Positions 11,790 through 22,589 of a stretch of 64,000 nt of DNA are shown here, piece by piece (the first letter of the stretch is position 1; the number at the start of each line of letters is the position of its first letter). A model generated the notes under the pieces. It was not told the origin of the DNA, did not search any database, and worked only from the letters and a program-made list of their open reading frames with translations. This DNA is from Neoscytalidium dimidiatum (lineage: Eukaryota; Ascomycota; Dothideomycetes; Botryosphaeriales; Botryosphaeriaceae). The DNA is taken from NCBI GenBank assembly GCA_037367355.1, contig CM074696.1, positions 4,278,001 through 4,342,000 on the forward strand. Reading direction: 5' to 3'. The position numbers and the translations under genes are program-made.

Positions 11790-12813
11790 ATGCTACGACA
11801 AGCTCAAGCAGCTTTGTTCATAGCAGCCTTGGACGCTCTGGGCACTCTAGCAAGGCCCTCAAATGACCAAGGGTTCGCCTTTGCCCAGAAAGTCGACTGT
11901 GTATGCCTCCATCCTGCTTGAACGCCTCTCATTTGTTGGCAGGATAACTAACGTATCAGGCAGTGCTTTCTCCTTTCGCAACAACTTCCCGGGAAGGTTG
12001 TCATCCCGGGCACGTCGGCATTCAACACATCTGGTATTGAACCTTACTGGAGTGCGCAAGCCGAGGATGTCATTCCCGCGTGCACAGCTCTACCCTCGAA
12101 TGCCGAAGACGTGTTACGACGAGCACGCGCAGCTCACGCTGCTCTACCTCTGGGCCGGCGGCGGCGACGACGACGACGACGACGACCGCGACCGCGAGAT
12201 GGCCCTGGCCCACATGCACTACACCCGGCCGTTCGCCGCCGACGCCATCCCGCCGCCCTTCCGCCCCCTCGCCGCCGCCGCCGCCGCGCCGCCCGCCAGC
12301 GACACCTTCCGCGTCGCGCCCCTGGCCGACTTCACCGCCGAGCTCGAGTCGCTGCGGTCCGGCCGGACGCAGCGGCTCTTCGCGACGGCGACCTACGCCG
12401 CCACGGCCGCCATGCACCGCGCCTTCTACGCGCTCGCGCGCGCGACGGCCACGCGCCTCCTCGACGGCGCCGCGCCGGTCGCGGGCCTCGCCTTCATCGT
12501 CAGCGCCCAGCCCTTCAACCAGGTCGTCATCACCAAGACGCGCGAGTCTTCCGGCGGCGGCGGCGGCAGCTTCCAGGGCCTGGACGCGGCGGACGGCGAC
12601 CTGATGATCGTCTGCCTGACGGTCGAGTGGAGCGACGCGGCGGAGCGGCTGGGCGCGTTCAACGAGTACGTCTTCCCCAACTACGCGGCCGCGTGGCAGG
12701 ATCCGGTCCGGGGTTACGGCGAGGCGAACGCGGCGCGGCTGCGGGAGATCGCGCGCAGGTACGATCCGCTGCGGCTGTTTCAGACGGCCGTGCCCGGCGG
12801 GTTTAAGTTGTAG
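11790..12813 (+). pseudogene. FAD-linked oxidoreductase, internally deleted and frameshifted
   Basis: Remnant of a secreted FAD_binding_4/BBE-type oxidoreductase. Exon 1 (from ATG 11790) encodes a signal-like start and ends near 11901-11903. After an intron of about 60 bp ending near 11961, one frame reads LLSQQLPGKVVIPG, the usual N-terminus before the FAD domain, and runs to PSNAEDV at about 12,110. There the frame is lost. From about 12,130 another frame resumes directly in the substrate-domain C-terminus (MHYTRPFAAD, FNEYVFPNYAAAWQDPVRGYGE, ARRYDPLRLFQTAVPGGFKL). The PCMH FAD-binding core with its SGGH-type flavin motif, roughly 200 residues, is missing. The C-terminal part is markedly GC-rich and contains an Asp run. 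A complete relative lies at 36884-38936. Confidence 0.8.
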
Positions 12814-13438
12814 AGCGCGGGTTCGGCTGGGGGGGTGGGGGAGAGGTTTTTTTTTTTTTTTTTGGTTTACACGAGCGCTGTCGGCAGCGGGAGGCATTGT
12901 TTGACTATGGAAGCTCGGTCGTTCTGTCACGTAACCTATGGATTTCTTATTTTTGTCAGCCCGGGGACCTTGAGATGCGTCAGATCTGCGAAGACTGAAA
13001 GGGACTGCTTTGATCATGTGCCCTGATTCTCAGTCGCGTTGAAGTTCGTGATACAATTTACCTGTATAAATTATCCCCATTATCCCCCAAAAGCTATGTA
13101 CGCGGGGTAAAATTGGCTATAATTAGCAGGATCGATCAATTGGAACTCCATTCAAGGCCGCATGTAGTCGCGTGCGCTCGCGTGTGGCTTTGTATGTCGT
13201 TCGGGATTCTCCGGCTCAGAATCGGGTTCAAAGTCATTTAGATTCTCATGCGTACACGTATGTCCAATAGGCATCCTTGGCTCTTGAAGCAGCGCGTTGT
13301 TCTAAGAATTAGCACCTTTCGTAACGCATCCGAATAGGATTCCGAGAATACCAACTTCAAATAAATTTTCCTCGAGTTTCGGTTCCGCTACCTTCACTTC
13401 TTCTCTATCAAACCTTTCTTTTTCTTATTGATTTTTCG
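12814..13438. other. intergenic, no supported gene
   Basis: Low-GC spacer with a T-tract near 12847-12863. Nothing else recognised. Confidence 0.5.
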
Positions 13439-14122
13439 ATGCGACTGGTCGAAGTCGTCGGCGCGTTCAAGCGGTTGCGAGATGCGGAAGAAGGAGGAGA
13501 AAGAAGGGGAATTTCAAAAGAAAAAGTGTACAAATGCAAACCACCTGCAACGATTACTTTTTGGGGGCGGGGCGCGGCGTGGAGTGAGTTACCAGGGTTG
13601 GAGCCAGTGTCAAGGGAACAGTATGACGTAGGTGTGTATTCCCTTGTCCCTGGCTGTCACATATAAGTAAAAAGTGAAGGGGCTTGATGAGTTGCTAACG
13701 TATGGGTTGCAGAATCTGGCAAACCCGGGTTTGTGAATGTAAATGCCTTCTTGGCGAGGTTGACTGCTGAAGGGGTGGTGGAATGCTCGCTTTATGCGGT
13801 TTGGGCTATGCGGGAGGCTTTTGAGGAAGGAAAGGAAGAGCTGGAGGTTGCTGGGTCAAGCGGTGGGATAGACCTGGCTGCTGCTGTGGTGTGGTTCGTG
13901 CATGCGGGTGGGGTGATCCGAGAGCTCTGTAGACGAGAAGCTTCTTTTGACGACGGTATAGCGGCAGCGGGCAAAGGATTTGTTGGTAAGGAATGGAAAG
14001 GGTTTAGTGAAGAGAGGTGGACGGTCTGGGATGAGGGATTGAAAAAGGTATATGAGGAGGATGTTGAAGATGAAGTGAAGACAATTATCGAGAAAGCGGT
14101 TATAGAGATCGATAAGGATTGA
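13439..14122 (+). CDS. DUF3632-family protein, N-terminally short
   Basis: Two exons (13439-13631, 13713-14122; 81-bp intron) join in phase to 200 residues. The body is diagnostic for the fungal DUF3632 family: WSELPGLEPVSREQYD, then FVNVNAFLARLTAEG, ECSLYAVWAMREAFE, DLAAAVVWFVHAGGVIREL and GFSEERWTVWDEGLKKVYEE. No function is known for the family. Members usually have about 80-120 more residues at the N-terminus; here the ATG at 13439 starts just before the segment RLVEVVGAFKRL. I found no upstream exon, so the gene may be truncated or have diverged upstream exons. It sits next to the broken oxidase in a decayed region. Confidence 0.65.
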
Positions 14123-16716
14123 GTCGTCGGTGTTTTTACTTTTGCCGAATATCTTTTCACATTACCGCGGAATGACTGTTATCTTTCTTTTTGGAATCCA
14201 AGTCTGGGGGAATCTGTGAGCTGTGTTTTTGCGTTAGTTATACAACTAGCACTCAGAGCCTTTTCCGGTCGCCCTGCGCTTTAAGTATTGGACTCGATGG
14301 GGCTCCAAATCCATCCATAAATGCGAAAGGAACCATTTCAAAGAGTTCATAAGCTTGAGGAGACGTGATGGGAATGGGGAACTGTGCGCTTGTTTGTTGC
14401 TCCACCGAATTTTCAGAAAAAAAAAACTCGGCCTTTCGTAAATGATAGACTTCAAAAAAGAAAAACTCCATAAAAATGTGGGGCTGAACAGCGTCAATAG
14501 CTTTCAATGATGATGACAAGCGGGATGGATGATTGTTAGTGAGCCGTAACTGCGGATACTGATGGCTTTTCCACTGGACGTCCCCAAAAGGCGGAGGACA
14601 ACACCCCAGCAGGGCACCGCAAGTTGGTGACTAGTACACCTGGATTCAGAAGCAAGTATATTGTTCGCAACATGTGCTCCCGTACTTGGATCGGCCAGCT
14701 TCGTTGTCTCCGGGAATCGCCACCAAGCCGACGTCCTAAATAAGTGACGAATCCGGCGCTTTCCGGTGATGTGCGGCACCCGCATCCCGCACATGCGCCG
14801 CGCTCAGCCACCACGTCTTCCGGGACCGCTCCCGTCAGCAGCCGCGTCTGCTGCCCGGCGCGTCCGTGCTGATCGTCGTGCCTGCGCCATGTGCGACGCC
14901 GAAGACGGCCGAGGATCTTCCCACGTGCCGGTGACATCCGCGTGGCTTGTGCGGTTTCGAGAGGAGGGATTTTTAAGCCAAGTCGACTGGCATGGGCTGG
15001 GGTCGTTTTCGATTGCTCTGGAATGAGGATGATGTTACTGTAGATGTCTGTCCGCAGTAAATACTAGGAGAATTGTCTCTATCTCATCCTTCACACTGCC
15101 GCGTGCTGCGTTTGTCTGAGGCCGCCGTAGGCTGGTATCTCCTAACTCTTTAGCCATATTTGAAATAAAGCATTTTTAGTGTCTATGATTGATGGAGATT
15201 AGCATTGTTCTTGAAAGCTGCTGAGTATAAGCGCGAGGTATTCTCACAATGGGAGACACGTAGAGTAGAGGAGGAAGCCACCGAATCGAATCTCTATGGT
15301 CCACAGGCTGGGAAAGCCAGTGTCGTCGGTACTGTACCCAAACTGATGGATGTGTCTCGGAGGTACTGTAAACGGATGTGGAGGTTGCCTGGCTACGCCT
15401 TGAATGGGTCGAGAAGCAGAAAGTTTGAACGGTAAGACATACCTCGCCATGCGATCTACATCTTCTCAGCAGGAGAGTATGGCAAACGTAGCGTACCTTC
15501 AGCCATCACACGTGCAGCATGATGAGCATTGTTGTCATCGTCCACATGGTTCTAGACAGAAGGGCGAAACTCCGTAGCACAACGGAGAGACAGGACTTTT
15601 AAAAGGAGTGTGGAAGAACTGCACTCAAATCGATAGTCCACCAACGATGGGGTTGCGTGACCTTTCCACATGGCGAGCCTAGCTATTCTTTCGTCTTGAT
15701 CCGATCAATCGAACTGGGCCTCGTCCGTTACTACGGGAATATATAGTCCATTGGGACAGAGATCTTTCGGTACGTTCCATAAACAGCACCATCGTAACAC
15801 TCCGAGAAACTCCAGCATGGCGTTGTAAAGATGAAGACCACGCACGCCTCTTGATAACGGTAGTAACAACTATCAATGTGGTAGAGACTTGGAAAATGGA
15901 GTCAAGACACCCCTGTGATCAATCAGGTCAGCGTTCGCCACCGCACACCGAAGTTCATTATGGATTGAAGCGTAGTGCGGAACAGTGAAGGGCTGGCCTT
16001 GTATTCAAGCTCCGCAGCTCGTCACCTGCGCCAGCGATACTAACCGAGGCTCTTGCTCACGACTTGTGTGCTGCAGGAAGGGAATGGTGCAATCCTGAGG
16101 TTCGAGGAAGGCGAAATGGACGCGAGGATCGGCGCAACCGTATGGTCACTTTGGTATGCGGTTCGGCAGGCTTGTGAAGGTTGCAGAGGACGGAAGAGAA
16201 CTGCTTGTCAGCACAGCGGCAATGTCTCGCAGGGACCCCACCTTCTCGAATTGGTCGGGCGCATCATTGTCGCCAGCGAAGACTCATCTGACTGTAGCGA
16301 ACGACATAATGGGGCAGCTCCCCAGCGAATCAGGACGAAATGACACGAAGGAACAGTCGTAGGGCATGATTGAGGAAGAAAAACTGAAAGAGACTCCCAG
16401 TGGGTATTTTTGTTACAAACGAAGGCGGAAAAAAAAATTACATGAACGGCTCTCAGCCGATGCTGATCCTGGTCCTAAGCTGTGCATGCCGCAAAGCGTT
16501 GGCCTCCATCTGGTATCGTGTCCATGTTTCCTTCCGGTTGGTCCTGTGGGGCGGGCTCACTGCCTCCTGTCTCCCGGGAACCAAAAAAAAAAAAAAAAAA
16601 ACATCCGGCTCTTCCGGACGATGCTGGCCGAGCCCCCAAACGCCGGCTGTCCCGAACGCCTAAATTTCCATAGTATACAATTCTTGAAGAGCAGATAGAA
16701 ATGGCGAGGATGCTGA
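14123..16716. other. 2.6 kb intergenic, no supported gene
   Basis: Several ORFs of 60-130 codons exist but show no family motif, biased composition or splice logic. An A18 tract lies at about 16584-16601. Confidence 0.5.
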
Positions 16717-17220
16717 TCAAGCAACACCCTGATTCTTTGTGTTGGCGAGACGGATGCGTTCCTTGACGGCGTCGCGTCTCTTCATGTACATGAGAGCGCA
16801 GAAGTTGAGGAAGATGCCGATGACAAAGACAAGGGCGAAGCCAGCGCCAAAGAGAGAAGAGGCATCGGTGGAGGTGAAGATTGTGCAGTCGGAGCAGGGC
16901 GTGATGGTTCCAGAAGAGGTCGAGGTCGAGGACACCGTGGTAGACGCCGTCGAACTTAGGGTGGACGAGCTCGTTATGGTGCTGAGTGTCGACGAGAGAC
17001 TTGAAGAGGCCGAGCTAGAAGAGCTCGCAGTAGACGATGCAGTAGACGATGCAGAGGCTGAAGACGATGCGGACGTGCTTGTGCTGGCATCTGTCGTCGA
17101 AGCTGCAGAAGTGGAGCTCGCAGATGAAGCAGTTGTTGATGCAGAAGTTTCCGAAGTAGCCGCGGTGGTAGACGTAATCTCAGCTGCCGTCGTGGCCGCG
17201 TCCGAGATGGATGTCGACAT
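16717..17220 (-). CDS. Ser/Thr/Ala-rich single-pass membrane protein
   Basis: 167 residues. Residues 1-110 are almost only Ser, Thr and Ala (mucin-like, likely O-mannosylated if lumenal). A short linker with two Cys (PCSDC) follows, then one transmembrane helix (about 123-145, GAGFALVFVIGIFLNFCALMY) and a short basic tail. This resembles fungal cell-surface stress-sensor or mucin-like proteins in outline, but there is no WSC domain and no N-terminal signal peptide, so topology is uncertain. A GTAAGT/CAG pair just upstream suggests a 5'-UTR intron (about 17253-17322). The coding part contains imperfect short tandem repeats, for example a repeated GTAGACGATGCA unit. Confidence 0.6.
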   Translation of the reverse strand: MSTSISDAATTAAEITSTTAATSETSASTTASSASSTSAASTTDASTSTSASSSASASSTASSTASSSSSASSSLSSTLSTITSSSTLSSTASTTVSSTSTSSGTITPCSDCTIFTSTDASSLFGAGFALVFVIGIFLNFCALMYMKRRDAVKERIRLANTKNQGVA

Positions 17221-18025
17221 GTTGGTAGATGTGATAATGTGGTCAAGCGAGGGATGTAATCAAGTCTGATGGTGAGCAAATTGGGATGGCGTCCATTTTC
17301 ATACGCGACGAAATACTTACTGCCAAAGTAGCGAGTGGGAGGCAAGCTGGGGTTCGCGGACTGGAGTCGTGTGTGTGTGGCGTGGAAACAGCAGGCAGAA
17401 GAGCGAGACAAAAGTTCTATATAGTGGAGCAGGGAGCCAGGCGTCCGGGGGCCGGAGGATGTGAAAATTCAAGCTTACTCGGCGCGTTCACGCCATAGAC
17501 GGGGGTGGGTACGTGTGGCAGCAACTCAGCCTTACCTTTGGGGGCAGCATCCGGCTGTGCCCCTTGGGTCTTACCGTAGGTGGAATAGAGGGAGGCCGAC
17601 GCGTTTGCACGACCAGGTAGGCATGGCGAGCGGATGGGAAGACAGCGGAGCTCGGGCAGATGGCGTTGGACCAGGAGCGGGTCAGGCAATAGGGCTAAGC
17701 AGCGACTTACGCACGCCTATACAGCCAAGCCACAGTGAGGAGGGTGGACGGGGCCACGGCGTTGAGCCGCAGGCGCAGGCGCAGGCCGGGCGATCTGCCG
17801 TCCAAACGAAGAAAGTCGAGGGGCGCAGGCCTCAGCCATTATCGATACCAGACAAGCCTCAGGCTGCATCGTCAGCGGGTGGCGTCACAAGAGGTGGGCA
17901 TGAGCGTCAGCATTAGCATGGCCCGGCCGTTGTGGCTTTTGAACGAAATTGCGATTTGGACAAGCAGCACGAGATGCAAGGTTTTCAGTCGCGGCCGTAT
18001 GCAGGTGATGGGCGCGAAGAGCAGA

Positions 18026-18071
<46 letters not shown>

Positions 18072-21000
18072 TTGTGCCTGTATACGGGGTGACGACGACA
18101 GGGACGCGTGTCCGGCGCGAAAAAGAAGCGGCTACTCGGCACCCCGGCTGCTCCCGCACCAGCCAACTCGCGCCCACCGCGTCTTGGCGCTCGCTACAGT
18201 TCGAGGGTCGCTCTGTTTCTGTCTGCCCGGTACCCGCATCACCATCATCATCACCACCTCCGCGACCACTTCCCGACCTCTCCGCGTCCTGCTGCCGTCC
18301 TGCTGCCGTCCTGTCCCCATCCCCCAATGCATCAGCCACATCCATGACGGAGCTGTCCTCCCCAGCCCGAGTCAGGACTGGACGGGACCTCCCTATTTTT
18401 AAGTATCCCGGGCGCCTCGGCTGCCTTACGCCATATCGCCGTAAAAACTTAGGCCTGCCCTTCGCCGGCGTTATGGCCATCTGGCGCAACATATTTCCAT
18501 GGCGCGACGCCGTTTTCTGCCGCGATCCGCTGATTCGCCATTCTCAAAATATATCTATCCCCTATCCATCCATCCACTTGCCGCAGGTTGGAGAAGTATT
18601 TTCGCGGTCGGTCCTGATGTCCCTCTGAATCTCAACCACGTCTCTCTCACTCAAACCCTTTCCAACCACTTCCACAAGTTCAGCCTCTGCACGTCGCACA
18701 TCAGCTGTGTACTGCCATGCTTCTCCACAATCACCATTGATTTCAACTCAGATGACCATTTCCTGATTCGGTGGGAATTTGATCCTAAACTCCTGTACGT
18801 ATTCTTCAATGCAACTCTCCGTGGAATCGCCTCAACCGCTGCAATATTTTTGTGCGACATTGGTCCATTTGATTGACACAGATGGACTCTGAGGTATTGG
18901 AAGATGCTCGTCTTTACTAGCCTGATTCCTGAGGAGATGTGTCATTAGCAACCAACAGCGAATCGGGTTTACAGACTTGCCGAGGCGACAGATCGGCTAA
19001 GCTCACACACGCGATGCCAGAAATGTAGAGTGAGGGATCGGATTATTATGGCATACCGTCCCTATTTTTATGTTTGTGTCGCGCTCCTGCTCGGTACAAA
19101 ACTCGCATTGCGCTACGCGTTCGATTCTGGAATCACAGCTTAGAAACCATACCACCGTCTCCGCCGCCTTCGTCCTTTTCCATGACATCTTGGTCTAACC
19201 CGAACGAACCTACTCTCCGCTGAGCATATTCTACCACCTCGACGCAGACCGCTGGCAATTTCCAATCTTCGTCCACTTTGGTCGGCGAGTTCTCAGCTCA
19301 TACTCGCCCGCACTACTTCTTGAGCCACTGCTCCCACCGGAGTAATCGACCAATCTGGGCTATGTATGAACAGGCCTTCTTCGGTGGCGACTTGAGCCGC
19401 CGTCCGTTGCGTCTGGCAGGTCGGTCTCCTCGGCCACGCCGACGAAAATTCAGCCTCTGGTGACGGCAGATCGTGTCACGAATTAGAGAGCCGTCACAGC
19501 GGATGGCAGAAGGCTCCGCTTTCCAATCCGCATAAGACGAGACATCTGAATGAATTTGCACAGGGGAGCTGAAGCAGTCATCCGGACGTAGATGTTCCAT
19601 GAGTCTATGACGTCTACATCCGGATAACTACATCAACTACCTGCACACTGGTGCAAACACGAGCGGAGGTTTCTAACGATGTTCTTATGCGGAATAGCTT
19701 CTACATACCGATAGGCGGATTCTACTAATTCCAAGGGTCACAACTATTCGTCAGAATCGTGCTATAGGTAGTTCATGGAGGTCGACAGGCGGCCACCACA
19801 ATGCCCAACTCCAACAAGAAGATGCTTTAACCGAAGCTTCTCATAGGATAGTTTTAAGTCGACACTCCAGAAATGAAAATTGGAAAGGATATCCGGGAAT
19901 CCTGTGCCATCCAGAGGAGGGGTCAGCCAGTGTTTCTCCACAAGAGCAAAGCTATTAGCGCGGACATGCCCCAATGGCCCTATATCGACCAGGGAGGGCA
20001 AATTGCCCCGAAGTCCCACATCGTCTACCCGAAGGATTTCCTCCTGTAAAATAAGCGTCTTCGTGTCATAGGATCAATCAACGAGGATGGCGAGATTGAC
20101 GTGAAGCGCTCTGACACGAAGCTCGTCCTACGCTTGCTCGCTGGGCTCTACAACAGCGCAAGAACTCATACCTCGCCCGCCACTCCGAGCGTTTCCCGGA
20201 CCAGTCGCTTTTCACAAATCCTCGGAATCCTACTAGCACTATGATGGCATGCCACGCCGTCATCAATGACTACAAGCACAATAGTCATGAGCATCTGGAC
20301 AGCTACGAAGCAGTTTACCCCCAGCAGGTGGACAACGCCTCCTTCAATGAGTTGTCACTAGAGTCCGACCTACAATTTTGGCTTGATACCTACTTCCACT
20401 TGTGTAGGACTTCCTGATGCGTGACAGTACGTATGGTTTTGTGACACTACCAGAGATTCTTCATTAGGAGCTCCTTTCTAAGACCGGAAAGTTTCAGGGT
20501 CTGCATTACTCCCCTTTTTACCTCTTGTGGCTTCTTCTAAATTCCAAACCCAGTAAGATCTAGTTGGACGATACGATCAAGCCAAGGAAACTTGAAGCAG
20601 AAGGTCCTTACGCTTCGCTACCATTGTGAAAGTGTCTTAGCGACATCGCATAGGAGTTGAAGCAATTTTCTGCGCAGAAACTCTCATCGATGTTGGCAAT
20701 ACTTATTTCTGGGCGGCTGCTTCGACCCTCTATGCCATTTTTTCCGCTGTGGTTCCCTGGGCAACCCCTTCTATCTCCCGCCGTGGTGCGTGAGAGTGTC
20801 CGAGGTCTTTAGTTTATTTCCTAATTCGTTAAGCCTCGGCACTGTCCCCACCCCCGCGCCCGCATCTCCACACAATACATCATCAATGAGGAGAGCCGCA
20901 AACCCCACGTGCCATCCATCGCTATTACATCAATTCATATTAACTTCACTCTCCTCTGCACCCAAATCTCGTCTACCTCATTCACCTCGACATTTCATAC

Positions 21001-21153
21001 AGTTCTCGCCACCTTCCATTCTAAACTACACACCAAACAAAACACCACCGACCAACAACTGACCACACACCCGACCTTCTCGCGCAACAACAACAAAAAC
21101 GAATCACACGAAACAAAAGAAAAACTACAAAGACAAAAAAAAAAAAAAGGAAA
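17221..21153. other. 3.9 kb gene-poor region
   Basis: Apart from a hexanucleotide repeat there is no supported gene. At 20,241-20,402 (+) a short frame (MACHAVINDYKHNSHEHLD...) and at about 20,080-20,220 another (INEDGEIDVKRSDTKLVLRL) have coding-like composition but are broken by stops, so they may be fragments of a dead gene I cannot name. The last 300 bases are C/A-rich, the leader of the next gene. Confidence 0.4.
18025..18080. repeat. (TGTGCC)n hexanucleotide tandem repeat
   Basis: About nine copies of a TGTGCC unit, one with a C-to-T change, in noncoding DNA. Confidence 0.9.
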
Positions 21154-22113
21154 ATGCCCCTCTGCACCCTCCACCTCCTCTCCCTCACCCCATCCGCCTC
21201 CCTCCCGGACTTCCTCGCCGCCCTCCGCGCCGCCCCGCTCCCGGCGGCCCCGCTCACCACCGCCCGCGTCCTCCGCTGGATCATCACGCCGACCGCCCTC
21301 TCCGCGCACCCGCTCCTCGCCCACACCTGGCACGTCCTCCTCATCCTGCCTCACGCCACGACCACGACCACGACCACGACCGACACCGACACCGACACCA
21401 CCAGTACCGCCTCCCTCCCGCCCGCCCTCGGCCCCCTCATCGCCGCCCGCTGGTCCCTCGTCTTCGGCGTGCCGTCCCGCATCCTGGCCGACTATCGCGC
21501 GCGCAACGCCGCGCTCCTGCGGGACGCGGGCCCGCCGCTGACGGGGGCGCTGGACGCAGCGCTGGAGAGGAGGACGAAGGGCGGCGGCGGCGGCAACGCG
21601 CAGGCGCTGGAGCTGAGCGGGGAGCTGGCGGACTGGATGCGCGGGTTCGCGGGGCGCGCGGTGGCCGAGGGCGGGCTGGGCGGCGGCGGCGGCGGGCCGG
21701 TGTCGATGCTGAACCTGCTGGCGTTCGCGGACGGGCGGAAGGACGAGTACCTGGCGTACGGGCGGGCGTTTGCGGACGGGGTGGGGAGCAGGCGGGGCGG
21801 GGTGGCGAAGGTGGTGGGGAGCGTGGTGGAGGACGGTGGGGGGTCGGGGGTCGGTGGTGGTGGTGGTGATGGGGAGGAAGGGGAAGGGGGAGGCGGGGTC
21901 GGGAAGAAGAGGGTCTGGGATGAGGTCGCGTTGGCGCATTATCCGAGCATCTGGCACTTCGCGGACATGCTGGCGGGCGAGGATTATCAGGCGGTCAATC
22001 GGAAGCACAGGCTCGGGAGCTTGAGGGATACGTTTATTTTGTGTACGACTGAGGTTGGCATGGATGGGGAGGGTGGTGGGGGAACGGAGAAGAGCGGGGC
22101 GGCGAAGCTTTGA
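21154..22113 (+). CDS. dimeric alpha/beta-barrel (DUF1330-like) protein
   Basis: Intronless, 319 residues, ATG directly after an A-rich leader. The second half contains VSMLNLLAFADGRKDEYLAYGRAF, continued by VAKVVGSVVE and, after a Gly/Glu linker, WDEVALAHYPSIWHFADML and LRDTFILCTTEV. This is the order of a ferredoxin-like dimeric alpha/beta barrel (DUF1330/EthD-like fold), with the Asn-Leu strand and the YPS strand facing a small pocket. Residues 1-120 are a less conserved related half with a Thr/Asp repeat (about 68-82) from an ACGACC/GACACC tandem. Function unknown; such folds often bind small hydrophobic molecules. Very GC-rich. Confidence 0.6.
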   Translation: MPLCTLHLLSLTPSASLPDFLAALRAAPLPAAPLTTARVLRWIITPTALSAHPLLAHTWHVLLILPHATTTTTTTTDTDTDTTSTASLPPALGPLIAARWSLVFGVPSRILADYRARNAALLRDAGPPLTGALDAALERRTKGGGGGNAQALELSGELADWMRGFAGRAVAEGGLGGGGGGPVSMLNLLAFADGRKDEYLAYGRAFADGVGSRRGGVAKVVGSVVEDGGGSGVGGGGGDGEEGEGGGGVGKKRVWDEVALAHYPSIWHFADMLAGEDYQAVNRKHRLGSLRDTFILCTTEVGMDGEGGGGTEKSGAAKL

Positions 22114-22275
22114 CGGTGACAATCTCTTGTTTTTTCTTGCGCCGCCGCGAAGAGGAGGGATTTCGTTGGCGATCGTGACGACGGTAATGACGATGGCGAT
22201 GATGATGGAAGCGAGGATGAAGAAGGCGCTGTCAGAACGGAACGAAGACATTGACATTCTGCTCGACGTCGCCAG

Positions 22276-22589
22276 TCAGATCCACGGATAGATACCAGTA
22301 TATCCGACCCATTCCTTTTGTTCCGCGAACCGAGCATCAGCCTTTCGCGCCGAGGATTCCCGTTACTACGGAAAGGACGGGAGGTGAGGAGAGAGGTGAA
22401 GAGGTGGTCAGGACATACCATCGAGCCCAGTCTCTTGTCGAAGTCAGAAGAGGAGCGGTACCCCTCCATGAACCAGTCCTTCGTTTTTCTCGGCCACTGT
22501 CGCACGTTGACGTGGAAACTGAGTCGCCGTTTGAGCGAGGAGGCGGAGCTCAGACTTGGCATGCTTGCCATCTTCTTGAGTTCCGGCAT
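22276..22589 (-). CDS. possible small basic protein
   Basis: Exon 22589-22419 (57 codons: MPELKKMASMPSLSS..., then KRRLSFHVNVRQWPRKTKDWF) ends at a GTATGT donor. An acceptor about 105 bp on gives a short second exon ending EWVGYTGIYPWI and a stop at 22276, total about 69 residues. Composition and splice signals look real, but I know no family. The acceptor choice is uncertain; another would lead into a hydrophobic frame. Confidence 0.3.

Noticed and set aside
17735..18628. 297-codon plus-strand ORF including the TGTGCC repeat
   Set aside because: Low complexity (Pro-Val repeat, Ser/Pro-rich), no homologous motif and no splice support.
20995..22257. 420-codon minus-strand ORF around the alpha/beta-barrel gene
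   Set aside because: Arg/Pro/Gly-rich shadow; the plus strand carries the recognisable fold and a proper start context.
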